Assembly (NCBI GenBank): GCA_943327015.2
Contig: CALPVM020000019.1
Location: 1-14,773, forward strand
DNA length: 14,773 nt
Reading direction: 5' to 3'
DNA from: Akkermansia muciniphila
GTDB taxonomy: Bacteria; Pseudomonadota; Gammaproteobacteria; Burkholderiales; Burkholderiaceae_C
Shown here: positions 1-8,295 of the stretch, piece after piece
How the letters are laid out: each line of letters opens with the position of its first letter
Position numbering within the stretch: position 1 is the stretch's first letter
The notes under the pieces: model-generated
Database searches by the model: none
Seen by the model: the letters and a program-made list of their open reading frames with translations, nothing else
Told to the model about the DNA's origin: nothing
Translations under genes and position numbers: made by a program

Positions 1-689
1 CCAATGCCAAGAGTGGCGCTACTAGCCCTGTTGCTGGTATGGTGCACGCAGTGACCTTGCTGGTGTTTATGTGGGTTGCAGCACCACTTGCTTACGACAT
101 TCCCCTGGCTGCCATGGCCGCTATATTGATGTACATGGCCTGGAATATGGGTGAGTGGCGCGCATTTGTACAGCTTCGCCAATACCGCCTGCCCTACCGC
201 GCCACGCTCATATCCGTATTTTTGCTCACCGTCATTTTCGATTTAACAGTGGCAGTTGAGGTAGGTTTGGTTGCAGCATGCCTTACTTTCATTTACCGCA
301 TATCCAGCCTGACGCACTGCGAAATTATGGGTGACAAAGACGACCCCCGATTAATCAACCAGAATGGCAAAATCTCTGCCTACCGGCTGCATGGGGCTCT
401 GTTTTTTGGTGCAGTACAGCTGATTGAAAAAATGGAAGATGCGCTTCCCGAGCGCGCTTTGGTACTAGATTTTGCCAATGTTTTATACATAGACTCCTCG
501 GGAGCCGATGCATTACAAGACCTTATTAAAAGCTGCCGTAAACACCAGGTTGTACTGCTGATTTCAGGGCTGACACAACAACCCCTTGATATTCTTCGGC
601 GTTGCGGACTGCTGGCATCACTACCTTCCGGCCATTTTTGCCCAACCCTCGAACAAGCCCTTGAAGTTGCCACACACGGCACCATTTAG
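1..689 (+). CDS. SulP-family anion permease, C-terminal part with STAS domain (5' end outside window)
   Basis: This is the 3' part of an inner-membrane SulP (SLC26-like) anion transporter. The frame is open from the window edge (first full codon at position 3). It begins with NAKSGATSPVAG, typical of the conserved SulP core, so the internal ATG at 39 is not the true start. Hydrophobic membrane segments follow (for example VTLLVFMWVAAPLAY, and the stretch around LISVFLLTVIFDLTVAVEVGL). A cytoplasmic STAS domain occupies roughly the last 100 residues, with the characteristic VLDFANVLYIDSSGADAL segment. The family moves sulfate, bicarbonate or dicarboxylates by H+ or Na+ symport or by exchange; the substrate cannot be told from this fragment. 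The stop lies 26 bases before nadB on the same strand, so co-transcription is possible but the products have no obvious shared task. Confidence 0.9.
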   Translation, partial: NAKSGATSPVAGMVHAVTLLVFMWVAAPLAYDIPLAAMAAILMYMAWNMGEWRAFVQLRQYRLPYRATLISVFLLTVIFDLTVAVEVGLVAACLTFIYRISSLTHCEIMGDKDDPRLINQNGKISAYRLHGALFFGAVQLIEKMEDALPERALVLDFANVLYIDSSGADALQDLIKSCRKHQVVLLISGLTQQPLDILRRCGLLASLPSGHFCPTLEQALEVATHGTI

Positions 690-715
690 TTTTTTCGGCA
701 TTAACCAACCTTTGC

Positions 716-2350
716 ATGTCCACAGTATCCCAACCCCCTTCAAGGCTGCACTTTGATGTACTCATCGTTGGTAGCGGTTTGGCCGGCTTGAGTGCTGCTT
801 TGCTATTAAGCCAGCAGCATCGGGTTGCCATTATCACCAAGCGTGCAGTTGTAGAAGGCTCCAGCGGCTGGGCACAAGGCGGCATCGCTGCCGTGTGGGA
901 CAAAGACGACAGTTTTGCTGCCCACGTAGACGACACCCTCATTGCCGGGGCGGGTTTGTGTGACCTACAAGCAACCCAGTTTGTAGTAGAGCAAGCGCCG
1001 CAAGCCATTGCCTGGCTGCAAAAACTGGGCGTGCCCTTCTCTGAGGAAGACGGACAACTTCACCTCACCCGCGAAGGCGGTCACAGTGCCCGACGCATTG
1101 TGCACGTCACCGATGCCACCGGTGCTGCAGTACAACGCACCCTGATTGAGCGCGTACAAAACACCCCCAACATTAGTCTGTTTGAACACCATACCTTGGT
1201 GGACTTGATAACAACCGACAAACTCAAAAAACGCAAGCAATTGCCCTCCGATGCGCCCACCCAGTGCTTGGGTTTATATGCTCTTGATGACGTTACCGAC
1301 GAAGTGCTGACCTTTGAGGCAGCCCACACCATCATTGCTACGGGCGGCGCGGGCAAAGTTTACCTCTACACCACCAACCCCGACACCGCAACTGGCGATG
1401 GAATTGCTGCGGCATGGCGAGCAGGTTGCAGGGTGCAAAACATGGAGTTTATACAATTCCACCCCACTTGCCTCTACCACCCCCACGCCAAGTCTTTCTT
1501 GATCAGCGAAGCAGTGCGTGGCGAAGGCGGGCGCCTACTTCTACCCGATGGCACACGCTTTATGCCAAGCCACGATCCGCGCGCTGAACTGGCCCCGCGC
1601 GATGTGGTTGCACGCGCCATTGACTTTGAAATGAAAAAAGGTGGTTTTGATTGTGTGTACCTAGACATCTCACACCAACCTTTGGGTTTTATTCAAGAGC
1701 ATTTTCCAAATATCTACGCCCGCTGCAAAGAGCTCGGCATTGACATGTCGCAACAACCCATTCCCGTAGTACCAGCTGCACACTACACATGCGGCGGAGT
1801 ACTTGCCGACTTATCTGGAAAAACAGATGTAGCAGGTTTGTTTGCCATCGGCGAGGCCGCTTGCAGCGGCCTGCACGGAGCCAACCGATTGGCCAGTAAT
1901 TCACTGGTGGAATGCATGGTATTTGCACGTGCTGCAACCCAAAGCATCATGCAGGCCCTTCAAGACCGGCCTACAACTCCGCCCAAGCAACTACCCGCAT
2001 GGGACGATAGCCGAGTAACCGACTCCGACGAGTCGGTGGTCATATCGCACAACTGGGATGAACTGCGCCGCTTTATGTGGGATTATGTAGGCATTGTGCG
2101 CACCAATAAACGTTTAGAGCGGGCGGCGCATCGTATTGCACTTCTACAAGGCGAGATTCAAGAGTTCTATGCCCATTTTCATGTAACCCGCGACTTGCTG
2201 GAACTAAGAAATTTAGTTCAAGTGGCAGATTTGATCGTAAAAAGTGCACAATCCCGCCTTGAAAGCCGCGGTCTGCATTACAGCCGCGACTACCCCCTTA
2301 CCAACGAAAACGCTGTAGCGACTACGCTTACGCCCCACCATTTGATATAG
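716..2350 (+). CDS. nadB: L-aspartate oxidase
   Basis: This 544-residue flavoprotein oxidises L-aspartate to iminoaspartate, the first step of de novo NAD synthesis; quinolinate synthase NadA acts next. The length is normal for NadB. Visible motifs are the N-terminal FAD-binding GSGLAG (residues 19-24), SGWAQGG (50-56), QFHPT (247-251), the active-site EAVRGEGG (265-272), PRDVVAR (294-300), HYTCGG (356-361) and GLHGANRLASNSL (385-397). These separate NadB from generic FAD reductases, although succinate dehydrogenase flavoprotein is a close relative. A helical C-terminal domain follows. The ATG at 716 has no clear Shine-Dalgarno sequence, but the Rossmann motif sits at the usual distance behind it. 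panD follows after 14 bases, so the two are very probably co-transcribed. nadA and nadC are not in the window. Confidence 0.96.
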   Translation: MSTVSQPPSRLHFDVLIVGSGLAGLSAALLLSQQHRVAIITKRAVVEGSSGWAQGGIAAVWDKDDSFAAHVDDTLIAGAGLCDLQATQFVVEQAPQAIAWLQKLGVPFSEEDGQLHLTREGGHSARRIVHVTDATGAAVQRTLIERVQNTPNISLFEHHTLVDLITTDKLKKRKQLPSDAPTQCLGLYALDDVTDEVLTFEAAHTIIATGGAGKVYLYTTNPDTATGDGIAAAWRAGCRVQNMEFIQFHPTCLYHPHAKSFLISEAVRGEGGRLLLPDGTRFMPSHDPRAELAPRDVVARAIDFEMKKGGFDCVYLDISHQPLGFIQEHFPNIYARCKELGIDMSQQPIPVVPAAHYTCGGVLADLSGKTDVAGLFAIGEAACSGLHGANRLASNSLVECMVFARAATQSIMQALQDRPTTPPKQLPAWDDSRVTDSDESVVISHNWDELRRFMWDYVGIVRTNKRLERAAHRIALLQGEIQEFYAHFHVTRDLLELRNLVQVADLIVKSAQSRLESRGLHYSRDYPLTNENAVATTLTPHHLI

Positions 2351-2364
2351 AAGGAGTGACATCC

Positions 2365-2754
2365 ATGTTTAGAACCTTGCTTAAATCCAAAATTCACCGC
2401 GTGGCCGTAACCCACTGCGAACTGCACTATGAAGGCTCTTGCGCCATTGATGAAGATCTGTTGGAGGCCGCCAATATTTGCGAACACGAACAAATTCATA
2501 TCTGGAACATCAATAACGGTGAGCGTTTTGTTACCTATGCCATACGCGGTCAACGCGGCACCGGCATGATTTCAGTCAATGGCTCAGCCGCGCGTCGCGC
2601 CAGCACTGGAGATCTGATAATTATTGCCGCATTTGCACAGGTGCATGAAGAACACGTTGGATCACACCAACCGCGCTTGGTATTTGTAGACCCACAAAAC
2701 CGACAAACTGCTCTGCGCCATGAAGTAGCAACACAACTGTTGACCTCCAATTAA
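2365..2754 (+). CDS. panD: Aspartate 1-decarboxylase proenzyme
   Basis: PanD makes beta-alanine from L-aspartate for pantothenate and coenzyme A synthesis. It is a pyruvoyl enzyme that cleaves itself between Gly24 and Ser25. Starting at ATG 2365 gives 129 residues and puts Gly24-Ser25 (YEGSC), Lys9, Arg54, Tyr58 and Asn72 at exactly the positions known from the E. coli enzyme. That decides the start. A GTG at 2356 would add three residues, but it lies inside the AAGGAG ribosome-binding site (2351-2356) of the ATG. The NNGERF, GQRGTGMISVNGSAARR and GDLIIIAAFAQ segments are typical of the family. The gene is 14 bases behind nadB, whose product uses the same substrate. Its 3' end is convergent with tatD, only 15 bases away. 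Confidence 0.96.
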   Translation: MFRTLLKSKIHRVAVTHCELHYEGSCAIDEDLLEAANICEHEQIHIWNINNGERFVTYAIRGQRGTGMISVNGSAARRASTGDLIIIAAFAQVHEEHVGSHQPRLVFVDPQNRQTALRHEVATQLLTSN

Positions 2755-2769
2755 GGGGTGCATAGGGGG

Positions 2770-3564
2770 TTAATGCATGACCCCAGAAAAGAGCCGTAAA
2801 AAGTTGCTGGTTGTGGCCTCTGCTATCTCCTGCACACTACAACCTTTGAGCTGCGCCAGTTGCTGTGCAACATAGGGAACCAATGAGGGGTCATTGGTTT
2901 TACCCCGGTATGGCACGGGTGCAAGATAGGGGCTATCGGTTTCTATCAAAACTCTGTCCATAGGCACCCAGCGCGCTACATCGCGCAAATCCTGGGCCGT
3001 CTTAAAGGTCAAGATACCCGAGAAAGAGATATAAAAACCGCGATCTAAAGCAGCTTTGGCTACTGCTTGGCTTTCTGTGAAGCAATGAAACACGCCGCCG
3101 GCACTGCCCTCGGAGCCGTCTTCGCCCTCTTCTTGCAGAATGGCTATAGTATCGTCGCTGGCACTGCGGGTATGAATTACCAAAGGCTTGTGCAACTGAC
3201 GCGCAGCACGAATATGCACCCTGAAACGCTCGCGTTGCCACTCCATATCAGACAGCGTGCGCTCGCCTAAGCGAAAATAATCAAGCCCGGTTTCACCCAC
3301 GGCAACGACCCGGTCAAGCTTGCCTCTTTGCAGCAAGTCGTCCAAGGAAGGCTCGGTAACCCCCTCATTGTCTGGATGCACACCCACCGTGGCCCATAAA
3401 TTGTTGTAACTTGTAGCCAATTGGTGCACCGCAGGAAATTCTTCAAGGGTGGTTGATATGCACAAAGCCCGTGACACCTGGGCTTGTGACATTGCCTCCA
3501 GAATGGTGTCCAGTCGGGATGCCAACTCCGGAAAGTTGAGATGGCAATGCGAATCTGTAAACAT
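2770..3564 (-). CDS. TatD-family metal-dependent hydrolase / DNase
   Basis: This 264-residue TIM-barrel hydrolase belongs to the TatD/YcfH family (amidohydrolase superfamily), whose characterised members are Mg2+-dependent 3'-5' DNA/RNA exonucleases. The metal ligands expected for the family are visible: His6 and His8 in FTDSHCHLNF, Glu91 in GETGLDYF, His131 in VIHTRSA, His160 in VFHCFTES and Asp210 in IETDSPYLAP. The C-terminal YRGKTNDPSLVPYVA is a family hallmark. I chose ATG 3564. A TTG at 3579 would overlap the pilZ stop and add five poorly conserved residues. There is no strong ribosome-binding site, so translation is probably coupled to pilZ, which ends 11 bases upstream. It is the last gene of the mltG-tmk-holB-pilZ run, a position usually held by the YcfH subgroup. 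The exact substrate is not certain. Confidence 0.93.
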   Translation of the reverse strand: MFTDSHCHLNFPELASRLDTILEAMSQAQVSRALCISTTLEEFPAVHQLATSYNNLWATVGVHPDNEGVTEPSLDDLLQRGKLDRVVAVGETGLDYFRLGERTLSDMEWQRERFRVHIRAARQLHKPLVIHTRSASDDTIAILQEEGEDGSEGSAGGVFHCFTESQAVAKAALDRGFYISFSGILTFKTAQDLRDVARWVPMDRVLIETDSPYLAPVPYRGKTNDPSLVPYVAQQLAQLKGCSVQEIAEATTSNFLRLFSGVMH

Positions 3565-3575
3565 AAAAAGCAGTA

Positions 3576-3938
3576 TCAAATAGTTTGGGTGGGCTTGTCG
3601 GAGGCCAGCAATGCGCCCAAGGTTTCCTCAATTTTGAGCTTTAAGGCGCGGGCTTTATCGTCTTTAGGAAACGAGATTCCAACGCCCTGCGTACGACCTC
3701 CTGCAGCCTTGACGGGTGTAATCCAAGCTACTTTGCCGGCAACAGGATAACGTTGCATATCATCGGGCAAAGAAAGTAACAAATAAACATCATCGCCTAA
3801 GTTATAGGAGCGGGTTGAAGGCAAAAACAAGCCGCCCTCAGAAAACAAAGGTATAAACGCTGCATAAAGCGCAGCCTTCTCCTTGATGGACAACTGAATA
3901 ACGCTGGGTCTGGCTGAAGATGGTGCTGGATTACTCAT
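3576..3938 (-). CDS. pilZ: Type IV pilus PilZ-domain protein
   Basis: This 120-residue single-domain protein resembles the original PilZ of type IV pilus assembly, with IQLSIKEKAALYAAFIPLF, EGGLFLP, LGDDVYLLLSLPDD, YPVAGKVAWITP and QGVGISFP. It lacks the RxxxR and [DN]xSxxG motifs that bind cyclic di-GMP in most PilZ domains. This matches pseudomonad PilZ, which does not bind the nucleotide and instead contacts the pilus machinery (PilB and FimX in studied species). It is cytoplasmic, with no signal or membrane segment. The start at ATG 3938 lies nine bases after holB, and the stop falls just before tatD. Location beside holB is characteristic of pilZ. Type IV pili in this organism are inferred; no other pil genes are in the window. 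Confidence 0.93.
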   Translation of the reverse strand: MSNPAPSSARPSVIQLSIKEKAALYAAFIPLFSEGGLFLPSTRSYNLGDDVYLLLSLPDDMQRYPVAGKVAWITPVKAAGGRTQGVGISFPKDDKARALKLKIEETLGALLASDKPTQTI

Positions 3939-3947
3939 ATCAATTTC

Positions 3948-4949
3948 TCATTGTCGCGAGTTTAGAGCCGATTGTGCCTGCCCGACAAGGGCTTCCTGCA
4001 TCAATCCGGAATTAAATGGGTGTTCCACCGTTCTTGCACTCAGCAATAATGCCTTAGACCATTGAGTAATAGCTCCCAAGTGGCTGTGCTGCGGTAAATC
4101 AGCCGCGGCAAAAAACCGGCAAGGCGCCGAGAAATGGTGCACTAAAACATCATGGCAAAGTTTTTGTAACGCATCCAACAATTGCACGGGGGTCCAATCT
4201 TTGACATAGGCCACATTTCCCCGTGCCATGGCTTGCGGAAAGCCAGACCATTCTTTAGCCGTAAGACCAGCCTGTTGGTACTTGAAAGCGTCTTCCGGCC
4301 GCCCACCCGCTGCGTTTAAGAAAAATGCAGACTCCTGCACCGCCATCCCACTTTTTTCTAGCCACGCAGTAGCCTGCACAGCGTCCGGCCATAGCATGGT
4401 GTGACCAATGCAACGGCTACGAATGGTAGGTAGTAACTGATGTGCAGACTCTGAAGCCAAAATAAACTTGATATCACCCGGAGGTTCTTCCAGGGTTTTA
4501 AGCAAGGCACTGGCGGTAAACTGATTCATTTGCTCTGCTGGAAACACCAGCATCACTTTGCCTTTGCCGCGCGCATTGGTACGCTGCGAAAACTCAACCG
4601 CATCCCGCATGGCTTCCACACGAATTTCCTTGCTAGGCTTGCGCTTTTTGTCATCAATCTCGGCTTGGGCTTTTTCTGACAAAGGCCAATCTAACGCCAT
4701 CATCTGGGTTTCAGGCATCAAAACGCACAAGTCGGCATGGGTACGCACATCGATAGCGTGGCAACTTGCACAACGTCCACAGGCTCCTTGCGGTGAGGGG
4801 TGATCACAGAGCCAGGCGCGCGCCAAGGCTAGCGCCAAAGTGTATTGCCCCAACCCCGATGGCCCTTGCAGCAACCATGCATGTCCCCGTTGCATCAATA
4901 AGGACTGTAATTGATGCTCAATCCAAGGAGGAAGTGCGCGTGCAATCAT
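3948..4949 (-). CDS. holB: DNA polymerase III delta' (clamp loader) subunit
   Basis: This is the 333-residue delta' subunit of the DNA polymerase III clamp loader, an AAA+ family protein that helps load the beta sliding clamp. The P-loop region GPSGLGQ (residues 29-35) has Gln where an ATPase has Lys; delta' is usually ATPase-inactive, so this is expected. Four cysteines (48, 57, 60, 63) in CDHPSPQGACGRCASC form the zinc-binding module of DnaX/HolB proteins. NQFTASALLKTLEEPP and SRC (as in TIRSRC) are AAA+ core motifs. ATG 4949 overlaps the tmk stop as ATGA (4946-4949), which supports translational coupling. An upstream alternative at 4997 would extend into tmk and is unlikely. The tmk-holB-pilZ order is widespread in proteobacteria. 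Confidence 0.94.
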   Translation of the reverse strand: MIARALPPWIEHQLQSLLMQRGHAWLLQGPSGLGQYTLALALARAWLCDHPSPQGACGRCASCHAIDVRTHADLCVLMPETQMMALDWPLSEKAQAEIDDKKRKPSKEIRVEAMRDAVEFSQRTNARGKGKVMLVFPAEQMNQFTASALLKTLEEPPGDIKFILASESAHQLLPTIRSRCIGHTMLWPDAVQATAWLEKSGMAVQESAFFLNAAGGRPEDAFKYQQAGLTAKEWSGFPQAMARGNVAYVKDWTPVQLLDALQKLCHDVLVHHFSAPCRFFAAADLPQHSHLGAITQWSKALLLSARTVEHPFNSGLMQEALVGQAQSALNSRQ

Positions 4950-5566
4950 GCTGCCAGCAGCCCACGTTTTGCTAACGCTGTTTGTACTTGCTCCCAAACG
5001 CCTTGCGGTGATTGATGGGCATCTATTGGCACAAAACGGCTTGCATCGCTAGCCATGCGCGCTGCGTAAGCGGCACGGACCTTGGCAAAATACTCTTGCG
5101 GCTGCGATTCAAATTTATCTGGCAATCTAGCGCCTTTTAAGCGCTCAGCAGCCACCTCCGGAGAAACATCGAACCAGAAAGTTATATCCGGTTGCAGCGG
5201 CAAATGGACCCACTGCTCCAAAATCGACAAAAAGTCCTCATCCAAGCCACCGCCACCGCCTTGGTAAGCAAAAGTGGCATCGGTAAATCGATCGCTCAAC
5301 ACGACTTCATGGCGTTGCAATGCAGGCCTAATAATATGCTCTACATGGTTGCGACGTGCAGCAAATGCAATCAAAGCCTCGGACATTGCATCCATCGGTT
5401 CATTGAGCAAAATCTGCCGCAAACGCTCTGCCAACGGGGTGCCACCTGGCTCACGGGTACGCACAACGATGCGCCCTGTTGCTTCCAACGCCTGTGCCAA
5501 TGACTCTATGTGCGTGGATTTACCCGCACCATCTATGCCTTCAAAGCTGATAAAAAGTCCACTCAT
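4946..5566 (-). CDS. tmk: Thymidylate (dTMP) kinase
   Basis: This 206-residue cytoplasmic kinase phosphorylates dTMP to dTDP for DNA synthesis. The P-loop GIDGAGKST lies at residues 10-18. TREPGGTPLAERLR (37-50) and SDRFTDATFAYQG (91-103) are the thymidine-monophosphate-binding and DR motifs. The LID segment carries ERLKGARLPDKFE. The length is normal for a bacterial Tmk. No good ribosome-binding site is seen before ATG 5566, which follows the mltG stop by 15 bases, so translation may depend on the upstream gene. Its stop overlaps the holB start by four bases. A run of five glycines (YQGGGGGLDE) is slightly longer than usual but sits in a known Gly-rich loop. Confidence 0.96.
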   Translation of the reverse strand: MSGLFISFEGIDGAGKSTHIESLAQALEATGRIVVRTREPGGTPLAERLRQILLNEPMDAMSEALIAFAARRNHVEHIIRPALQRHEVVLSDRFTDATFAYQGGGGGLDEDFLSILEQWVHLPLQPDITFWFDVSPEVAAERLKGARLPDKFESQPQEYFAKVRAAYAARMASDASRFVPIDAHQSPQGVWEQVQTALAKRGLLAA

Positions 5567-5581
5567 AAAATTTTTAATGTG

Positions 5582-6559
5582 TTAACGCTGGTACTTGTTA
5601 ACCGCCCTATTATGCTCATCCAGAGTTTCGCTGAAATAGCTGCTGCCATCGCCCCGCGCCACAAAATACAAAGCTTTACTTTGAGCGGGTTGAAGCGCCG
5701 CTAATAAGGCCGCTTTACCTGGCATGGCAATTGGCCCCGGCGGCAGTCCTGCACGGGTGTAGGTGTTGTAAGGTGTATCGGTCTGTAAATCCACTTTACG
5801 AAGGTTACCATCAAAAGTAGCGCCAAGTCCATAAATGACAGTGGGGTCGGTTTGCAACCGCATACCAATTCGCAACCGATTATTAAACACGCTAGCCACC
5901 ATGGGCCTATCGGCCTCCAGCCCGGTTTCTTTTTCAATAATACTTGCCAACACAAGCAATTGTTCAGGGTTAGTTAGAACTGTATCTTGACTACGCAGCT
6001 GCCATACTTGCGCCAGCTTTTCATCCATGGCAACCATGGCACGTTGCAAAACACTGATATCGCTCGCGCCTTTAGGGTAAATGTAGGTATCCGGAAAAAA
6101 GCGCCCCTCCGGCAACACATCAGGCCGACCTAAGGTCTGCATGATGGCGGCATCAGTCATTGATGCTGAAATCGGTTTGAGATTTTCGGCTTTCTTTAAT
6201 GCCTGACGAACCTGCTGAAAAGTCCAGCCCTCTACCAGCGTGAGCTGTCGCAACGCTTGATCGCCTTGCACCAGTTTTTTCATCAAGCTTAAGGGGGTAT
6301 CACTCTCAGCCACTTCGTAACTGCCCGCCTTGATATTGCGTGCGTTGCCAGACAATCGAAACGTCCAATACAACACCAGGGGCGCAACATCTACACCCGC
6401 TTGTTTTACAGCAGTGGCTACCTGACGCGCACTAGAACCCGGCTCTACCACCAGATCGACAACATCATCTGAAATCGGCATAGGCCTGTGCAGCCAATCA
6501 TACACGCCTGCTACTGCACACAAAGATACTACTAAAAATACAATAATGGCAACACGCAC
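5582..6559 (-). CDS. mltG: Endolytic murein transglycosylase
   Basis: MltG (YceG) is an inner-membrane lytic transglycosylase that cuts nascent glycan strands and helps set their length. The 325-residue product has one N-terminal membrane anchor (residues about 3-20). A LysM-like region follows (VVEPGSSARQVATAV and AGSYEV), then the catalytic domain with EGRFFPDTYIYPKG (151-164), ASIIEKETG (205-213, which carries the catalytic glutamate), RLQTDPTVIYGLG and YNTYTRAGLPPGPI. The C-terminal LYFVARGDGSSYFSETLDEHN is typical. The start is a GTG at 6559 with an AAAGGA-like ribosome-binding site about nine bases upstream; an ATG inside that site is followed at once by a stop codon. It is the first gene of the leftward run, and its promoter must lie in the 47-base gap to ygfZ or inside ygfZ. 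Confidence 0.95.
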   Translation of the reverse strand: MRVAIIVFLVVSLCAVAGVYDWLHRPMPISDDVVDLVVEPGSSARQVATAVKQAGVDVAPLVLYWTFRLSGNARNIKAGSYEVAESDTPLSLMKKLVQGDQALRQLTLVEGWTFQQVRQALKKAENLKPISASMTDAAIMQTLGRPDVLPEGRFFPDTYIYPKGASDISVLQRAMVAMDEKLAQVWQLRSQDTVLTNPEQLLVLASIIEKETGLEADRPMVASVFNNRLRIGMRLQTDPTVIYGLGATFDGNLRKVDLQTDTPYNTYTRAGLPPGPIAMPGKAALLAALQPAQSKALYFVARGDGSSYFSETLDEHNRAVNKYQR

Positions 6560-6572
6560 AGCCCTACATCCT

Positions 6573-6599
6573 TTGTGAATTCATACAAAACACGATAAT
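6573..6599 (+). promoter_or_regulatory. Possible sigma-70 promoter for ygfZ
   Basis: The 47-base space between the divergent mltG and ygfZ genes contains TTGTGA (6573-6578) and GATAAT (6594-6599) on the + strand, with a 15-base spacer, shorter than the ideal 17. If it is used, transcription would start at about 6606-6607, at or next to the ygfZ ATG. This is a pattern match only. Confidence 0.3.
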
Positions 6600-6606
6600 C
6601 TTTATT

Positions 6607-7554
6607 ATGCAAAACGAAACCAATGTACCCCACTCCGAATCAGAAGTACTGAATGGCGCAGCACCACTGGATTATTTAGGCATTATCAAAATTGAGGGCG
6701 AGGACGCCGCCAAGTTTATCCACGGTCAACTGACCCACGATTTTTCCTTGCTCGGCCTGGAACAAGCCCGCCTTGCCGCCCTGTGTTCGCCCAAAGGCAG
6801 AATGTTAGCCAGCTTTATTGGCTATAAAGACGCGCAAGGCAATATATTTTTAATATGTCATAAAGACCTGATTGCAACCACCATGAAACGGTTGAGCATG
6901 TTTGTTCTACGTGCAAAAGCGCGTTTGAGCGATGTTACAGCCTCATTCAAACTGTATGGTTTGGCGGGTGATGCCATTTTTCCTGCCAGCGCTGAGGCCT
7001 CCACACCATGGAGCAAAATGCATCCATCCGATGCAGTGGTTATCAACCTTTATCCTGTATTGGGAGTACCTAGGCAACTTTGGATTGGATCTTTGTCAGC
7101 AACTCCACCCAACGGTACTGGCTTGTCACAGAACATATGGCTATGGAGCGAGGTACGCAGTGGTGTAGCCACTATCTGCAGCGCAGTAGCGGATATGTTG
7201 GTGCCGCAAATGCTGAACTACGAATCAGTCGGGGGTATTAATTTCAAAAAAGGCTGCTATCCCGGGCAAGAGGTAGTTGCACGTAGCCAGTTCAGGGGCA
7301 CCATTAAACGCCGCGCATTTGTGGTGCACAGTGCCGCAGAGCTGAAAATTGGCGATTTGGTGTATGGCGCTACAGACGCCGAGCAGGAGTGTGCCACGGT
7401 AGTACAAGCAGCTGCAGCGCCAGGAGGTGGCTTTGATGCCATTATTTCCGGCCAATTGGCTGCCATTGAGCAGGGACAATTGCATTTAGCAAGCGCCAAT
7501 GGGGCAGATGTGACGCTATTAAACTTGGGCTATAAGCTGCTGGAAGATATATAA
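6607..7554 (+). CDS. ygfZ: YgfZ/GcvT-like folate-binding protein (iron-sulfur cluster repair)
   Basis: This 315-residue protein belongs to the YgfZ/IBA57 family, related to the glycine-cleavage T protein. Characterised members help maintain certain [4Fe-4S] enzymes, such as the MiaB-type radical-SAM enzyme, in a folate-dependent way. The diagnostic KGCYPGQE motif is at residues 215-222 with the family's essential Cys217, preceded by NYESVGGINF. The N-terminal half has the FIHGQLTHDF and CSPKGRMLASF segments. No ribosome-binding site precedes ATG 6607, so initiation may be leaderless or use a weak site. It is divergent from mltG, an arrangement often seen in betaproteobacteria. cheZ follows downstream with a 106-base gap. 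Confidence 0.94.
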   Translation: MQNETNVPHSESEVLNGAAPLDYLGIIKIEGEDAAKFIHGQLTHDFSLLGLEQARLAALCSPKGRMLASFIGYKDAQGNIFLICHKDLIATTMKRLSMFVLRAKARLSDVTASFKLYGLAGDAIFPASAEASTPWSKMHPSDAVVINLYPVLGVPRQLWIGSLSATPPNGTGLSQNIWLWSEVRSGVATICSAVADMLVPQMLNYESVGGINFKKGCYPGQEVVARSQFRGTIKRRAFVVHSAAELKIGDLVYGATDAEQECATVVQAAAAPGGGFDAIISGQLAAIEQGQLHLASANGADVTLLNLGYKLLEDI

Positions 7555-7660
7555 CACCCTTTCTTCGGGGTAAACTCTACACTTAGAAGTGATGTATGTC
7601 TCAAGAGTATTCATAATCTCGAAAAACTCGATATACGTCAGGAAGGAATTGGCTCAGTTT

Positions 7661-8287
7661 ATGACAGCACCATTAAGCAAAGAAGAAGCATACGCCCGCC
7701 TCGGTGTTATCACCCGCGAAATGCACGAGGCTCTAACTATTCTGGGTAACAACCAGTTGCATGCGATTGTGCGTGAAATTCCGGACGCACGCGACCGCCT
7801 GAGCTACGTTGGCAAAATGACAGAAGATGCTGCCAACAAAGTACTTAACCTGGTTGACTCCGCCAAACCCGATTGCGACGACTACTCTAAACGCAGTGTT
7901 GACTTGGGCATGGCACTCAATAATCTGGCCGCCTCCGACACCATGAACATTGATCAAGCCAGAGGCTTGTTAGTGCAGTGTCGTAAATACTCCGAAGGCG
8001 TGGGTAAATTTGCTGTCAATCAGGGCAATGTACTGAGCGACATCATGATGGCGCAAGACTTTCAAGACCTGTCTGGCCAGATTATCAAAAAAGTCATTGA
8101 CATCATTACACGTACCGAATTGCAGCTGGTTCAATTGCTCATGGACAGTTCTCCAGAAGCCATTCAAACTAAAGCAGAAAACGTAGTATCCTCCGGCGAA
8201 ACCAAAGATTTAAAAGGCCCCCAAATGCCGGAAGCCGCTTTAAAGCAGGACGACGTGGACGACCTGCTTTCTTCACTCGGTTTTTAA
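7661..8287 (+). CDS. cheZ: CheY-phosphate phosphatase CheZ
   Basis: CheZ dephosphorylates CheY-P and so ends the tumble signal in flagellar chemotaxis. From ATG 7661 the product has 208 residues, close to E. coli CheZ (214). The central AQDFQDLSGQIIKK segment (131-144) is the family signature; Asp136 and Gln140 correspond to E. coli Asp143 and the catalytic Gln147. IPDARDRLSYV (40-50) is also conserved. The C-terminal DDVDDLLSSLGF is the amphipathic CheY-docking helix. The frame stays open upstream to 7589, but those residues do not look like CheZ, and the start I chose is followed by a typical N-terminus. GGAAGGA at 7641-7647 is a rather distant ribosome-binding site (13 bases). No cheY, cheA or flagellar gene is beside it; an HDOD gene is convergent, eight bases away. 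Confidence 0.94.
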   Translation: MTAPLSKEEAYARLGVITREMHEALTILGNNQLHAIVREIPDARDRLSYVGKMTEDAANKVLNLVDSAKPDCDDYSKRSVDLGMALNNLAASDTMNIDQARGLLVQCRKYSEGVGKFAVNQGNVLSDIMMAQDFQDLSGQIIKKVIDIITRTELQLVQLLMDSSPEAIQTKAENVVSSGETKDLKGPQMPEAALKQDDVDDLLSSLGF

Positions 8288-8295
8288 CCACACCC

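Noticed and set aside
2755..2785. Possible hairpin between the convergent panD and tatD genes (GGGGTGCAT against ATGCATGACCCC)
   Set aside because: The arms pair only with a bulge, and there is no T-run on either strand. It is too weak to call a terminator.
4845..4870. Missing P-loop lysine in HolB (GPSGLGQ)
   Set aside because: Delta' subunits commonly lack a functional Walker A site, so this is normal for the family and not a defect.
7572..7640. Search for a flagellar sigma-28 promoter before cheZ
   Set aside because: TAAA at 7572 and CGATA near 7629 are present, but neither forms the consensus pair at the right spacing.
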